Shown here piece by piece: positions 38,179-47,894 of a DNA stretch of 62,355 nucleotides. The DNA is taken from contig CANQWC010000012.1 in NCBI GenBank assembly GCA_947627455.1, forward strand, positions 1 to 62,355, given 5' to 3'. The translations under genes and the position numbers were made by a program. Below the pieces are notes generated by a model. It saw only the letters and a program-made list of their open reading frames with translations, did no database searches and was not told the DNA's origin. Source of the DNA: an uncultured Clostridia bacterium (GTDB taxonomy: Bacteria > Bacillota > Clostridia > Oscillospirales > Ruminococcaceae). The first letter of the stretch is position 1. Each line of letters starts with the position of its first letter.

Positions 38179-38508
38179 TCAGTCAAGCTTTCTTCCGCAG
38201 CGCCGACAGAAAGCATAGTCGTCCTCTGCCTTTGCGCCGCAATAAGGGCAGAAGCCGTTGCCCTTGTCTTCAATTTCTTCGCCGCGATCCTCATTGAACC
38301 ATATACTCAGGCTGTTTTTTCCCGAGCGGCTCTTAAAATCCTTTATTCCCCGAGCGATTGCCAAAAAGACAATTATCAGCCCGATCAGCGAGAAAAGCTT
38401 CGCGCCGATGCTCACCGAAAAAATTATCCAGATGATTCCGAACCCGAGCATTCCGACGGCCGAAAACTTATTGAACCGAGCGGCAAGCCTTTTCAGTATT
38501 TCCTTCAT
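38179..38508 (-). CDS. Small membrane protein with C-terminal zinc ribbon
   Basis: 109 residues from ATG 38508 (GGAGGA upstream). Two membrane helices cover about 18-50. The tail has a double-CxxC zinc ribbon, FCPYCGAKA and FCRRCGRKLD. Proteins of this form are common in Firmicutes and have no assigned role. It precedes comM by 19 bp on the same strand. Confidence 0.75.
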   Translation of the reverse strand: MKEILKRLAARFNKFSAVGMLGFGIIWIIFSVSIGAKLFSLIGLIIVFLAIARGIKDFKSRSGKNSLSIWFNEDRGEEIEDKGNGFCPYCGAKAEDDYAFCRRCGRKLD

Positions 38509-38600
38509 ATTCTTCCTCCGAAATATATTCGGATATATTCTACCACATTTCGACCCCGCGGTCAAGAAGCGAATTACCTCAAAAAATCGGCGTCAACCTA

Positions 38601-38629
38601 TTGAATTTCGGAGAAAAATGTTGTATACT
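38601..38629 (+). promoter_or_regulatory. Sigma-A-type promoter of the phosphohexomutase gene
   Basis: TTGAAT (38601-38606), 17-bp spacer, TATACT (38624-38629). Confidence 0.85.
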
Positions 38630-38670
38630 TAATTTTGGCATAATATGATCAACCGAAAGGAGCAATAATC

Positions 38671-40395
38671 ATGAGAGAACTTGAACTTTACAAACTCTGG
38701 CTTGAAAACGCAACTGAGGACCCCGACCTTCAGACCGAGCTCAAATCCATCGAGGGCGATGAAGAGGCCATCAAGGACCGCTTTTACCGCGACCTTGAAT
38801 TCGGAACGGGCGGTCTCCGCGGGGTAATCGGCGCGGGTTCATACCGCCTAAATATCTACACGATCCGCAGGGCGACCCAAGGACTTGCCGACTATGTAAA
38901 CGGCGCATTCAAGGGCGAGGATAAGGCTGTCGCCATCGCCTACGATTCAAGAATCAAATCCGACGTCTTCGCGAGGGAAGCCGCGAGGGTTCTTGCGGGC
39001 AACGGCATCAAGGCATATATCTATCCCGAGCTCATGCCCACCCCGATGCTCTCATGGGCGGTAAGGCATCTTCACTGCAAGGCGGGCATCGTCTGCACCG
39101 CTTCGCACAACCCCTCTAAATACAACGGCTATAAGGCCTACGGCGCCGACGGCTGCCAGATGACCATTGAAGCCGCCGATATCGTTTTAGCGGCGATTGA
39201 GAAAGTGCCGATGTTCGGCGGCGCAAAGCTTGTCGGCTTCGATGAGGGCCTCAAGAGCGGCATGATCGAATTCATCGGGCAGGAGACAATCGACAGCTAC
39301 CTCGACGAAGTCGCAAAACAGCAGGTCCACCCCGAGCTCACCCCGAAGAGCGGCCTCAAGGTCGTATACACCCCCCTCAACGGCACGGGCAACAAGCCTG
39401 TCCGCGCGATTTTAAAGCGCGTCGGCATCACCGATGTCACCGTCGTTCCCGAGCAGGAAATGCCCGACGGCAACTTCCCGACCTGCCCGTTCCCGAACCC
39501 AGAGATAAAAGAGGCGCTTCAAAAGGGCCTCGAGCTCTGTAAGACCGTTCAGCCCGATCTTCTTTTGGCGACCGACCCCGACTGCGACCGCGTCGGAATT
39601 GCGGTGCCCGACGGCAAGGGCGATTTCGTCCTCTTCAGCGGCAACGAAGTCGGCGCGCTCCTTCTCGAATACATCTGCAAAGAGCGCATCGCCCTCGGCA
39701 CAATGCCGAAGAACCCCGTCGCCGTCAAGTCGATAGTCTCGACCGACATCGCCTCGGCCATCGCCAAGGAATACGGCGTCGAGCTCAGAAACGTTCTCAC
39801 GGGCTTCAAATTCATCGGCGAGCAGATAGGTTATCTTGAAGCCGCGGGCGAGGCAGACCGCTACATCTTCGGCTTTGAAGAGAGCTACGGCTATTTGGCG
39901 GGCTCTTATGTCCGCGATAAAGACGCCGTCGTCGGCTCGATGATGATCTGCGAGATGGCCGCGTTCTACCGTTCAAAGGGCATTTCACTTCTTGAAGCGA
40001 GAGAGGCGATGTATAAGAAATACGGCAACTACTGCCACGGCATCGGCAACTTTGTATGCGAGGGCGCGGCGGGCATGGCCGAAATGGCCAAGCTCATGGG
40101 AAGCCTTCACGCCGACCCGTATAAAGAGATCGCGGGCTATAAGGTCGTCGGCCTCGCCGATTATCAGAAGAAGGTCGACAAAGACCTCATCAGCGGCAAG
40201 GAGACACCGATCGACCTTCCCAAGTCCGACGTCATTCAGTTCAGGCTTGAAAACGGCGCCTCGGTGATAATCCGCCCCTCGGGCACCGAGCCGAAGATCA
40301 AAGCCTACTACACCACCATCGGCAAGACCCACGAAGAGGCCAAGGCGCTCAGCGATAAAATCGCGGCCGACTTCAAGGCCAAGCTGGGCTTCTGA
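38671..40395 (+). CDS. Phosphoglucomutase/phosphomannomutase (alpha-D-phosphohexomutase)
   Basis: 574 residues, ribosome-binding site GAAAGGAG. The phosphoserine loop is TASHNPSKYNGYK with Ser near 143, the metal loop is DPDCDRVG, the sugar loop is FEESYGYL, and the phosphate site is RPSGTEPK. It interconverts glucose-1-P and glucose-6-P (or mannose forms), feeding glycogen and cell-wall precursor synthesis. Length and the N-terminal YKLWLENA match the Firmicutes PgcA group. Monocistronic by layout. Confidence 0.93.
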   Translation: MRELELYKLWLENATEDPDLQTELKSIEGDEEAIKDRFYRDLEFGTGGLRGVIGAGSYRLNIYTIRRATQGLADYVNGAFKGEDKAVAIAYDSRIKSDVFAREAARVLAGNGIKAYIYPELMPTPMLSWAVRHLHCKAGIVCTASHNPSKYNGYKAYGADGCQMTIEAADIVLAAIEKVPMFGGAKLVGFDEGLKSGMIEFIGQETIDSYLDEVAKQQVHPELTPKSGLKVVYTPLNGTGNKPVRAILKRVGITDVTVVPEQEMPDGNFPTCPFPNPEIKEALQKGLELCKTVQPDLLLATDPDCDRVGIAVPDGKGDFVLFSGNEVGALLLEYICKERIALGTMPKNPVAVKSIVSTDIASAIAKEYGVELRNVLTGFKFIGEQIGYLEAAGEADRYIFGFEESYGYLAGSYVRDKDAVVGSMMICEMAAFYRSKGISLLEAREAMYKKYGNYCHGIGNFVCEGAAGMAEMAKLMGSLHADPYKEIAGYKVVGLADYQKKVDKDLISGKETPIDLPKSDVIQFRLENGASVIIRPSGTEPKIKAYYTTIGKTHEEAKALSDKIAADFKAKLGF

Positions 40396-40452
40396 TACAT
40401 AATTTTCAAAGCGGCATGTGAAAGCGTGCCGCTTATTTTTATTAAGAGCAAA

Positions 40453-40734
40453 AGTGCCCAAATCGCCACATTAAAATAAAAGTTTTCGGTCAAGCCTTTT
40501 ACAAAAGGCTTGCGGGGGTCGAGGGCGAGAAGCCCTCGTCGCAGCCCGCAGGCTGCGAAATCCCTTACGAAGTGCGCTCCGCAAGGGGTGAATTGAAAAA
40601 CAATTCAGCGAATTGTTTTGAAAGAGGGGACGACCTGCAAGAGAGGGCGTCCCCTTGTGATACGCAGCGCCGACAGGAGCTGCGCACCTTAAATCGCCAA
40701 GCCGAGATTTTTTATAATGTGCGTTTTGGGCACT
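40453..40734 (+). repeat. Multi-hairpin repeat, copy A (TIR-bounded)
   Basis: Ends are inverted: AGTGCCCAAATCGCCACATT on the left and the reverse complement of AGTGCCCAAAACGCACATTA on the right. Inside is a string of hairpins: AGCCTTTT/AAAAGGCT, CGAGGGC/GCCCTCG, GCAGCC/GGCTGC, ACAATTC/GAATTGT, GGGGACG/CGTCCCC and GCAGC/GCTGC. It has no coding frame and resembles a MITE or a structured RNA. Further copies are at 55738 and 61568. It fills most of the 450-bp gap after the mutase gene. Confidence 0.85.
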
Positions 40735-40752
40735 CGCTTAAGAACATAACTC

Positions 40753-40781
40753 TTGCAAAAATAAATCCGTTATGCTATAAT
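40753..40781 (+). promoter_or_regulatory. Promoter of the CPBP protease gene
   Basis: TTGCAA (40753-40758), 17-bp spacer, TATAAT (40776-40781), just outside repeat copy A. Confidence 0.8.
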
Positions 40782-40846
40782 GATGGGTACGCCGCAACAA
40801 ACGGCGGCATTTTACTGAAAATATTGTCAGGATTCGGGAGACATAT

Positions 40847-41644
40847 ATGTTGAAAAAATCAGCAATTACCGTTATAAAATGTTTGGTATTCTTCTTGGGC
40901 TGGGCAATATTAAGCTCGATATTGCCGATGCCGTCGCCTGAAAACCCCGCCATATGGAGATTATGGGCCGAAATTATACCTCTGTTGTCGATTATCGCTT
41001 TTACTCTCATATTTTGGCTGATAGAAAAACGAGAGGTAAAGCTGCATTTATTTGACAGCCCCGCAAAAGGAGCAATATTGGGAATAATTACAGGGCTTGT
41101 ATGGTTGGCGATTCCCACCCTGGCGATGTATATTGCAAAGCTGATTCATTTTGACGGAATCAACTCGGTCGATTTATTCCCCGTTTGGGTAATATCGGCG
41201 TTTCTGAATGTAATCATGCAAGAGCTTCTTGTGCGCGGTTATCTCTACCAGATGCTAAAGCAAAAATACAACATAATTGCGGCCGCGATTGTCACGACAG
41301 CGCTCTTCACTGCGTGTCACGGCGGGGCATTTGAAGCAGGCGCTGTTCCCGTGCTGAATATTCTTACCATGAGCCTGCTCATGACGGTGATTCTTGAATA
41401 CAGCGGCTCGCTGATCGCGCCGATTATCATGCACTTTATATGGAACGGAATAGGAGCGCTGATTTTGGGCGGCGTGTCACTTGCCGATGACTACCCGCAT
41501 TTATTGAACCTGACTTTCAGCGGAAGTGATATTTTATCGGGCGGCGATTGCAAAATCGAGGGCAGCATTATTGTGCTGTTCGTCAATGTGCTTCTGATCG
41601 CTCTGTTTATCCTCTTAAAAGCCAAGCAAAAGTCAAAACAGTAA
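40847..41644 (+). CDS. CPBP-family intramembrane metalloprotease
   Basis: 265 residues with about seven or eight membrane helices. The CPBP (Abi/CAAX) motifs are QELLVRGYLY, FTACHGG and IMHFIWNG. The first motif normally has Glu-Glu; here the first Glu is Gln, and the catalytic second Glu and Arg remain. Members cleave substrates inside the membrane and some give bacteriocin self-immunity. With a Cys-rich peptide locus in the same genome, an immunity role is possible but not shown. CGGGAG precedes the start. Confidence 0.85.
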   Translation: MLKKSAITVIKCLVFFLGWAILSSILPMPSPENPAIWRLWAEIIPLLSIIAFTLIFWLIEKREVKLHLFDSPAKGAILGIITGLVWLAIPTLAMYIAKLIHFDGINSVDLFPVWVISAFLNVIMQELLVRGYLYQMLKQKYNIIAAAIVTTALFTACHGGAFEAGAVPVLNILTMSLLMTVILEYSGSLIAPIIMHFIWNGIGALILGGVSLADDYPHLLNLTFSGSDILSGGDCKIEGSIIVLFVNVLLIALFILLKAKQKSKQ

Positions 41645-41701
41645 TCTCCCGCTTAAATCCCGCCGATTCGCGAATAATAAACCCGAAAGGAGCGCGATAT
41701 C

Positions 41702-42757
41702 ATGGAAAGTCTCATCAAAAAAATATTCTCTCTGCTGATAGCTGCCGCGCTTTGCCTCGGGCTATGCTCCTGCCGCGGCGAAATCGAGCCTAACCCTCCC
41801 GTCTCCGAGGACGTCACCCTGCCGACCGAAATCACCGCCGACGCTGCCACTGCCCCCGATACCCCGAGCGAAACCAAGTTTGTCGGCGAGCTTTACGGAA
41901 GCTATTTAACGATGTACTTCGGCAGAACGCCGATCGAGCACCTCAACTACCCGAAAATGGAGGTCTTTGAGACCTATGCCGAGCTCGACAGCTACTACAT
42001 GACCACCCTGCCGAATTATTTTTACGGAAAACTCTTCACCCTTGCCCTCGCGAATTTTACCGATGATTTTCTCGCCGAGAACGACCTGATGCTTCTTTTG
42101 ATAAACGAGCCGAGCTCCTACGTCAACCATACCGCCGAGCCCATCGAGATCACCGACGACGAGGTAAAAATAAAGATCACCCGCCATATTTCCGAGGGGG
42201 CTCCCCGTGCCGATACCCAATACCACCTGATTTTCACCGCACCGAAGGGCGCCTTTGTCGGCATCGAGCAAAAAAAGCTCAGCGTCGAGGTCAACGAGGT
42301 CGTCGACCCCGAGAACAACTCGGCATTCGACGCCGAGAGCTTCAGAATGTACCGACCCGAGTTCTGGAATTTCTGCTACCGCGCCGACCCGATAACCGAC
42401 TCTCCGAAGGTCGAAGTCGACGCCATCGACGGCTACTCCGAGCTGATTTACTTCTTCGATAAATACCGCAGCGAATACGACCTCGACTCAGAGTTCGCAA
42501 AATACGTCGGCACGCTTTACAGCTTGGATATCTGCGAGCGATATATAATTCTTGCGACGATAATTCCCACTTCGGGCGAGCGCGAACCCGCCACCGAAGA
42601 GGTCTTTGTCAACAATCTTGAGATCTTCCTGACCGTCGACGCCGACACCCCCGACGAGGGCCAAAAGCCCGATTCCTGCTATCTTCTTCTGACCGCCGTC
42701 GAGCGCAGCGACCTCACGGGCGTAAATCTTGATTGGATAAACCTTTCGTTTGAATAA
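41702..42757 (+). CDS. Lipoprotein of unknown function
   Basis: 351 residues; signal ends GLCSC with Cys22 as lipid site, followed by an acidic, Thr/Pro-rich linker to about residue 60. The rest is a folded domain I do not recognise, containing paired DLDSEFAKY and FVNNLEIFLTVDAD segments and few Cys. It is on the same strand as, and 57 bp after, the CPBP gene, so the two may be one transcript. Ribosome-binding site GAAAGGAG. Confidence 0.75.
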   Translation: MESLIKKIFSLLIAAALCLGLCSCRGEIEPNPPVSEDVTLPTEITADAATAPDTPSETKFVGELYGSYLTMYFGRTPIEHLNYPKMEVFETYAELDSYYMTTLPNYFYGKLFTLALANFTDDFLAENDLMLLLINEPSSYVNHTAEPIEITDDEVKIKITRHISEGAPRADTQYHLIFTAPKGAFVGIEQKKLSVEVNEVVDPENNSAFDAESFRMYRPEFWNFCYRADPITDSPKVEVDAIDGYSELIYFFDKYRSEYDLDSEFAKYVGTLYSLDICERYIILATIIPTSGEREPATEEVFVNNLEIFLTVDADTPDEGQKPDSCYLLLTAVERSDLTGVNLDWINLSFE

Positions 42758-42773
42758 AAATCTCAAAAACCCC

Positions 42774-42802
42774 TTGCATTTTTAATGCGGATATGTTATA
42801 AT
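42774..42802 (+). promoter_or_regulatory. Promoter of rpmE
   Basis: TTGCAT (42774-42779), 17-bp spacer, TATAAT (42797-42802). The roughly 95-nt leader that follows has two imperfect copies of TGAATCGG/CCGATTCAG, a small hairpin that might allow control of L31. Confidence 0.88.
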
Positions 42803-42906
42803 AGCTTTCGCTGAATTTTCGGCGCTGATTTTGAATAAATAGCACTACTGTCTGAATCGGATGATGGGCTGCTATTTGAATAACCGATTCAGAAAGGAGA
42901 TTTGTC

Positions 42907-43122
42907 ATGGCTAAAGAAGGTATTCACCCCAAGTATGAGGCTACAACCATCACCTGCGCATGCGGCAACGTGATCGAGACCCGCTCGACCAAGAAGGACA
43001 TCAAGGTTGAAATCTGCTCGAAGTGCCACCCGTTCTTCACCGGCAAACAGAAGCTTGTCGACACGGGCGGACGCGTCGATCGCTTCAACAAGCGCTACGG
43101 CCTCGGAAACGAGAAGAAGTAA
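42907..43122 (+). CDS. rpmE: 50S ribosomal protein L31 (zinc-binding form)
   Basis: 71 residues beginning [20 protein letters not shown]. Cys residues at CAC and CSKC form the zinc site of the C+ type. [17 protein letters not shown] is the family end. AAAGGAGA precedes the start. Confidence 0.97.
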   Translation: MAKEGIHPKYEATTITCACGNVIETRSTKKDIKVEICSKCHPFFTGKQKLVDTGGRVDRFNKRYGLGNEKK

Positions 43123-43126
43123 TGTC

Positions 43127-43152
43127 AAAAGAGGGGTTCTCCCCTCTTTTTG
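43127..43152 (+). terminator. Intrinsic terminator of rpmE
   Basis: GAGGGG-TTCT-CCCCTC (43131-43146) with A-run before and TTTTT after. Confidence 0.9.
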
Positions 43153-43169
43153 CTTAGGAGGGCTTTGAC

Positions 43170-43790
43170 TTGGCTTATAAAACCGTCCGCGGGCAGTCGT
43201 CCGCAAGCATAACCGTCGAAAAGTCTGAATTCATCGCGAAGATCGCCCCCGCCGCGACCCCCGAGGCCGCCGCCGATTTCATCGAATCGGTCAGGGCCGA
43301 GCACCGCCGCGCAAGGCACAACTGCTATGCCTATTCTCTCCGCGAGGGCTTCGAGACCCGCTTTTCCGACGACGGCGAGCCGCAAGGCACCGCAGGCCCG
43401 CCTATCCTTGACGTCATCAAAAAAAGCGGCCTCTGCGATGTCTGCATCGTCGTGACCCGCTATTTCGGCGGAATTCTGCTCGGCAAGGGCGGCCTGACTC
43501 GCGCATATTCCTCCGCCGCCTCTAAAGCTGTCGCCGAGGCTCAAATCATGCTCATGCATGAGGCCCGAACCCTCACCCTTTCGCTCGACTACACCTTTTA
43601 CGACCGCGTGCTGAGGCTTCTTCCCGAGTATGAGATCAAAACCGCCGATCAGGATTTTTCCGACGTGATAACCCTGAAGCTTCTCTGCAAGGCCGAGCTC
43701 TGCGAAGACTTCAAGAAAAAAATCGCCGACCTCTCTAACGCTCAGGTGAAGATTTCGGAGTCGGAAATTTACTTTGCCGATTTCTCTTGA
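43170..43790 (+). CDS. yigZ: YigZ/IMPACT-family protein
   Basis: 206 residues from a TTG start at 43170 with AGGAGGG eight bases upstream. The first domain has KSEFIAKIAP, RRARHNCYAY, SDDGEPQGTAGPP and VTRYFGGILLGKGGL, the UPF0029 signature. A smaller C-terminal domain follows (LDYTFYDRV). Bacterial members have no settled role; links to ribosome recycling or proline peptidases have been suggested for the family. Confidence 0.92.
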   Translation: MAYKTVRGQSSASITVEKSEFIAKIAPAATPEAAADFIESVRAEHRRARHNCYAYSLREGFETRFSDDGEPQGTAGPPILDVIKKSGLCDVCIVVTRYFGGILLGKGGLTRAYSSAASKAVAEAQIMLMHEARTLTLSLDYTFYDRVLRLLPEYEIKTADQDFSDVITLKLLCKAELCEDFKKKIADLSNAQVKISESEIYFADFS

Positions 43791-43931
43791 AAAATCTGCG
43801 TTTTGCATAAATTGGGCATGATTTTTTGTGCATGTATACAAAAAGCTTCTCTTGTCAACAATAAATAAGAGGAGTTTTTTTGTTTTTATCGTATAAAAGA
43901 GTGAATATATAAAAAGCAAGGGAGTGACGGC

Positions 43932-44942
43932 ATGAACCCGAGAGAATATACCGAGCAGGCTGAAAAGCAGATTTTATGCAAATATGCCTGCCTCAGCGTT
44001 GACACAAAGGGCCGCCTTCGCGATGAGGAAAAGTGCGGCCTTCGCACCGATTTTCAGCGCGACCGCGACAGAATCATTCACTGCAACGCCTTTTCGCGGC
44101 TGAAGCGTAAGACTCAGGTATTTTTAAACCCCTCGGGCGACCACTACCGCACCCGCCTGACCCATACTCTTGAGGTCAGTCAGATCGCGAGAACGATATC
44201 CCGTGCGCTCAGGCTCAACGAAGACCTCACCGAGGCGATTGCGCTCGGCCACGACCTTGGGCACACCCCTTTCGGCCACGCGGGCGAGAAGATACTCAAC
44301 GAAATATCTCCGAACGGCTTTCGCCACTATGAGCAGAGCATTCGCGTCGTCGACTTCATCGAAAAGGACGGCCGAGGTCTCAACCTCACCCACGAGGTCA
44401 GGGACGGAATTTTAAAGCACACCGATCAGATCGCCGAGACAAAAGAGGGCTATGTCGTCCGCTTTGCCGACGTCATCGCCTACATCAACCACGACATCGA
44501 GGACGCGATCCGCGCAGACGTCATCTCCCGCGATGACCTCCCGAAGAGCGCGACCGATATCCTCGGGATTACAAAGTCCGAGAGGATAACCTCGCTTGTC
44601 AACTCGCTGATTGACAGCGGCGCCGAAAACCTCGGCTACTCGCCCGAGATCGAGAATGCGAAAAACGAGCTCTCGGCATTCATGTTTCAAAACGTCTACT
44701 ACAACCCCGTCTGCAAGTCTGAGGAATCGAAGGCCAAAACGATGATCGAGATGCTCTATCGCCACTTCATCGCCGAGCCGAAGAAGCTTCCCGCCGACTA
44801 TCTCGCCCTTGCCGAAAGGTTCGGGACCGAGACTGCCGTCTGCGACTACATCGCGGGAATGACCGACGGCTACTGCACAAATCTTTTCATAAACATCTTT
44901 GTTCCGAAGGGCTGGGGCACCTATCCCGCGGAACGTACATAG
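43932..44942 (+). CDS. dgt: Deoxyguanosinetriphosphate triphosphohydrolase-like HD protein
   Basis: 336 residues. HD metal motifs are visible: HCNAFSRLKRKTQVF, RLTHTLEVSQIAR, LGHDLGHTPFGHAGE and YINHDIEDAI. It splits dNTPs to nucleoside and triphosphate, controlling dNTP pools. In many Clostridia it stands upstream of dnaG and rpoD, as here. The stop is TAG and the frame beyond it is not protein-like, so TAG works as a normal stop in this genome. Confidence 0.93.
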   Translation: MNPREYTEQAEKQILCKYACLSVDTKGRLRDEEKCGLRTDFQRDRDRIIHCNAFSRLKRKTQVFLNPSGDHYRTRLTHTLEVSQIARTISRALRLNEDLTEAIALGHDLGHTPFGHAGEKILNEISPNGFRHYEQSIRVVDFIEKDGRGLNLTHEVRDGILKHTDQIAETKEGYVVRFADVIAYINHDIEDAIRADVISRDDLPKSATDILGITKSERITSLVNSLIDSGAENLGYSPEIENAKNELSAFMFQNVYYNPVCKSEESKAKTMIEMLYRHFIAEPKKLPADYLALAERFGTETAVCDYIAGMTDGYCTNLFINIFVPKGWGTYPAERT

Positions 44943-44964
44943 CTTTTTTGCGAGGTGACACCCG

Positions 44965-46728
44965 ATGCCGCTGCCGACCGAATTTATCGAACAGATCAAA
45001 GACCGCAACCGAATTGAGGACGTCATGCGCTCATACGTCACCCTCAAGCGCGCGGGCCGCCGCCTTGTATGCCTCTGCCCGTTCCACTCCGAAAAGACCC
45101 CATCCTGCACCGTTTATACCGATGACGGAACTTTTCACTGTTTCGGCTGCGGAACAGGCGGCGACGTCATCAACTTCATAAGAAAGATCGAAAATCTTGA
45201 ATATATCGAGGCCGTGAGGTTTTTGGCCCAGCGTGCCGGCCTGCCGATGCCCGAGGACGGCTATGACGACCGCGCAGCCCGCGACAGGGCCCGCCTTCTT
45301 GAAATCAACAAGGCCGCCGCAAGGTTTTTCTATTCAAACCTCACCACCCCCGACGGCAGCGAGGGGCTAAGATATCTTGTCGAGAAGCGCCGCCTCACGC
45401 CGAAAACGATAAAAAGCTTCGGGCTCGGGGTCGCGCCGAACCGCTGGACAAGCCTCAAAAACCACATGCTCGCAAACGGCTTCACCGAGCGCGAGCTCGT
45501 CTCGGCGAGCCTTTTGGGCGAGAAAAACGGCCGCACCTACGACTTTTTCGTCAATCGGGTCATCTTCCCGATATTCGACCTGCGGGGCAACGTGATAGCG
45601 TTTTCGGGCCGAATCCTCGACCCCGACCCCAAGGGCGGAAAATACCTCAACTCCCGCGAGACGATGCTCTATCGCAAGAGCCGCACGCTTTTTGCGCTGA
45701 ACTTCGCGAAAAATGTTTCGGTGAAGTCAAAGCGGCTCATTCTCTGCGAGGGCAACGTCGACGTCATCACGCTCCATCAGGCGGGCTTCACCGAGGCAGT
45801 CGCGACCTGCGGCACCGCGATAACCGCCGAGCACGCGCGGCTCATGTCGCAATACTGCGATGAAGTTTACATATGCTACGACGCCGACGAGGCGGGCCAA
45901 AAGGCTACAAAGTCCGCGATTCAGATACTTTCGGCGGCGGGCCTCAGCGCAAAGGTCGTGAGGGTATCGGGCGACGGAGTCAAGGACGTCGACGACTATA
46001 TCAGAAAATTCGGGCCAGAGCACTTCAAGGTCCTACTGAGCGGCTCGGTCGGCTCTACCGACTATGAGCTCGCGAACGCAAAATCGGGGCTCGACACTTC
46101 GAGCGACGTCGGGCGGGTCGAGTATTTAAAACGTGCGATAGGGGTTCTCGCCTCGGTAGAAAACCGAATCGAGCGCGAGGTCTATATAAGCCGCGTGGCC
46201 TCAGAGCAGGGTGTCTCGAAGGAAACCGTCTCGGCCGAGGTCAACGCGATCATCAGAAAGAGGCATTCGCAGGAGAGCAAAAAGGAATGGAACCGAATCG
46301 CCTCGGGGGCTGTTCGCGACGACATCAACCCCGAAGCGAAAAAATACCCGAAGCAGGCGAGGGCCGAAGAGGGCGTAATCGCGTTTTTATTCACCCATCC
46401 CGACGGCGCCGACGAGGTGTTCAAGGCTCTTCATCCCGACGAATTTGTGACATCTTTCAACAAAAAGGTCTATCAGACGATAATCGACCTCAAAAAAGCG
46501 GGGTCTGAAATCGGTCTTGGCGAGCTCGGCAGCGAATTTTCCGCCGATGAGGTGGGAAGAATATCAACTATTCTTGTCCGCGCAAAAGAGATCGCCATCG
46601 ACCGCGACGCGCTTGCGGATTATATCAGGGTCATCAAAAAAGGCGTCATTGACACCGACAACGAGGACATGTCTAACGACGACTTTTTGAAATATTATCA
46701 GGAGCTCAGCAAAACAAAAAAGGAATGA
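44965..46728 (+). CDS. dnaG: DNA primase
   Basis: 587 residues; start 22 bp after dgt with GCGAGGTGAC upstream. The zinc finger is CPFHSEKTPSCTVYTDDGTFHCFGCGTGGD. The TOPRIM core has LILCEGNVDV and CYDADEAGQKA. The C-terminal 150 residues form the helicase-binding domain. It lays RNA primers at the replication fork. Confidence 0.96.
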   Translation: MPLPTEFIEQIKDRNRIEDVMRSYVTLKRAGRRLVCLCPFHSEKTPSCTVYTDDGTFHCFGCGTGGDVINFIRKIENLEYIEAVRFLAQRAGLPMPEDGYDDRAARDRARLLEINKAAARFFYSNLTTPDGSEGLRYLVEKRRLTPKTIKSFGLGVAPNRWTSLKNHMLANGFTERELVSASLLGEKNGRTYDFFVNRVIFPIFDLRGNVIAFSGRILDPDPKGGKYLNSRETMLYRKSRTLFALNFAKNVSVKSKRLILCEGNVDVITLHQAGFTEAVATCGTAITAEHARLMSQYCDEVYICYDADEAGQKATKSAIQILSAAGLSAKVVRVSGDGVKDVDDYIRKFGPEHFKVLLSGSVGSTDYELANAKSGLDTSSDVGRVEYLKRAIGVLASVENRIEREVYISRVASEQGVSKETVSAEVNAIIRKRHSQESKKEWNRIASGAVRDDINPEAKKYPKQARAEEGVIAFLFTHPDGADEVFKALHPDEFVTSFNKKVYQTIIDLKKAGSEIGLGELGSEFSADEVGRISTILVRAKEIAIDRDALADYIRVIKKGVIDTDNEDMSNDDFLKYYQELSKTKKE

Positions 46729-46751
46729 CATAAAATTAACGGAGGCAATTT

Positions 46752-47861
46752 ATGAGCGAAAAGAAAAACAATATTGACAGTCTGCTTGAACACGGCAAGG
46801 CGGTCGGAAAGCTTACCACAAAGGAGATAACCGATGCCCTTGAAGAGTCGGACTATGACGTTGAACAGCTTGACAGCTTTTACGACGCGTGTTCGGCGAA
46901 CGGCATCGAGATCATCGACGACATCGTCATGGAAGCCGAAAACCTTGACGAGCTGATGGATCTTGACGAGCCTCTTCTTGACAGCGAACACGATCTTGAT
47001 GATGATCTTGATTCGGCGATGTCCGACTCTATCGCGATCGACGACCCCGTCAAAATCTATCTCAAAGAGATAGGGCGGGTGCCGCTCCTCACCCCCGAGG
47101 AGGAGATCGAGCTTGCGCAGAAGATGAAAGACGGCGACAAAGAGGCGAAAAAACGCCTTGCCGAGGCCAATCTCAGGCTCGTTGTCTCAATCGCAAAGCG
47201 CTACGGCGGCCGCGGCATGAGCTTTTTGGACCTCATTCAGGAGGGCAACCTCGGGCTCATCAAGGCTGTTGAAAAGTTTGACTACACAAAGGGCTTCAAG
47301 TTTTCTACCTACGCCACATGGTGGATACGCCAGTCGATAACCCGCGCGATTGCCGATCAGGCCCGCACGATACGCATACCCGTTCACATGGTCGAGACCA
47401 TCACAAAGGTCAAAAAGACCTCGAGTCAGCTTCTTCACCAGAACGGCCGCGACCCGACGGCTGATGAGATTGCCCAGTCGCTCGATATGCCTGTCGAGCG
47501 CGTTCGCGAGATCCTGAGAATCGCTCAGGACCCCGTTTCCCTCGAAACGCCGATCGGCGAAGAGGAAGACAGCCACCTCGGCGACTTTATCCCCGACGAA
47601 AACGCCCCCGAGCCGACCGAGGCCGCCTCGCTGGTGCTCCTCAAAGAGCAGATAAATCAGGTGCTCTCGACCCTCACCGACCGCGAAGAAAAGGTTCTGA
47701 GGCTTCGCTTCGGCCTTGAAGACGGCAGAAGCCGCACCCTCGAAGAGGTCGGCCAGATGTTCAACGTCACCCGTGAGCGCATCAGGCAGATCGAGGCGAA
47801 AGCGCTAAGAAAGCTCCGCCACCCGAACCGCTCGAACAAAGTCAAGGACTTTATAGATTGA
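46752..47861 (+). CDS. rpoD: Primary sigma factor RpoD (sigma A)
   Basis: 369 residues with ACGGAGG before the start. Region 1.2 is [17 protein letters not shown], region 2.4 is [20 protein letters not shown], and region 4.2 is [20 protein letters not shown]. Nothing is missing. It is the last gene of the dgt-dnaG-rpoD block and is followed by a strong terminator. Confidence 0.97.
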   Translation: MSEKKNNIDSLLEHGKAVGKLTTKEITDALEESDYDVEQLDSFYDACSANGIEIIDDIVMEAENLDELMDLDEPLLDSEHDLDDDLDSAMSDSIAIDDPVKIYLKEIGRVPLLTPEEEIELAQKMKDGDKEAKKRLAEANLRLVVSIAKRYGGRGMSFLDLIQEGNLGLIKAVEKFDYTKGFKFSTYATWWIRQSITRAIADQARTIRIPVHMVETITKVKKTSSQLLHQNGRDPTADEIAQSLDMPVERVREILRIAQDPVSLETPIGEEEDSHLGDFIPDENAPEPTEAASLVLLKEQINQVLSTLTDREEKVLRLRFGLEDGRSRTLEEVGQMFNVTRERIRQIEAKALRKLRHPNRSNKVKDFID

Positions 47862-47867
47862 ATTTAT

Positions 47868-47892
47868 CCCCCTGAAAAGGGGGATTTTTTTG
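47868..47892 (+). terminator. Intrinsic terminator of rpoD
   Basis: CCCCCT-GAAA-AGGGGG followed by ATTTTTTTG, starting within 10 bp of the rpoD stop. Confidence 0.92.
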
Positions 47893-47894
47893 TG

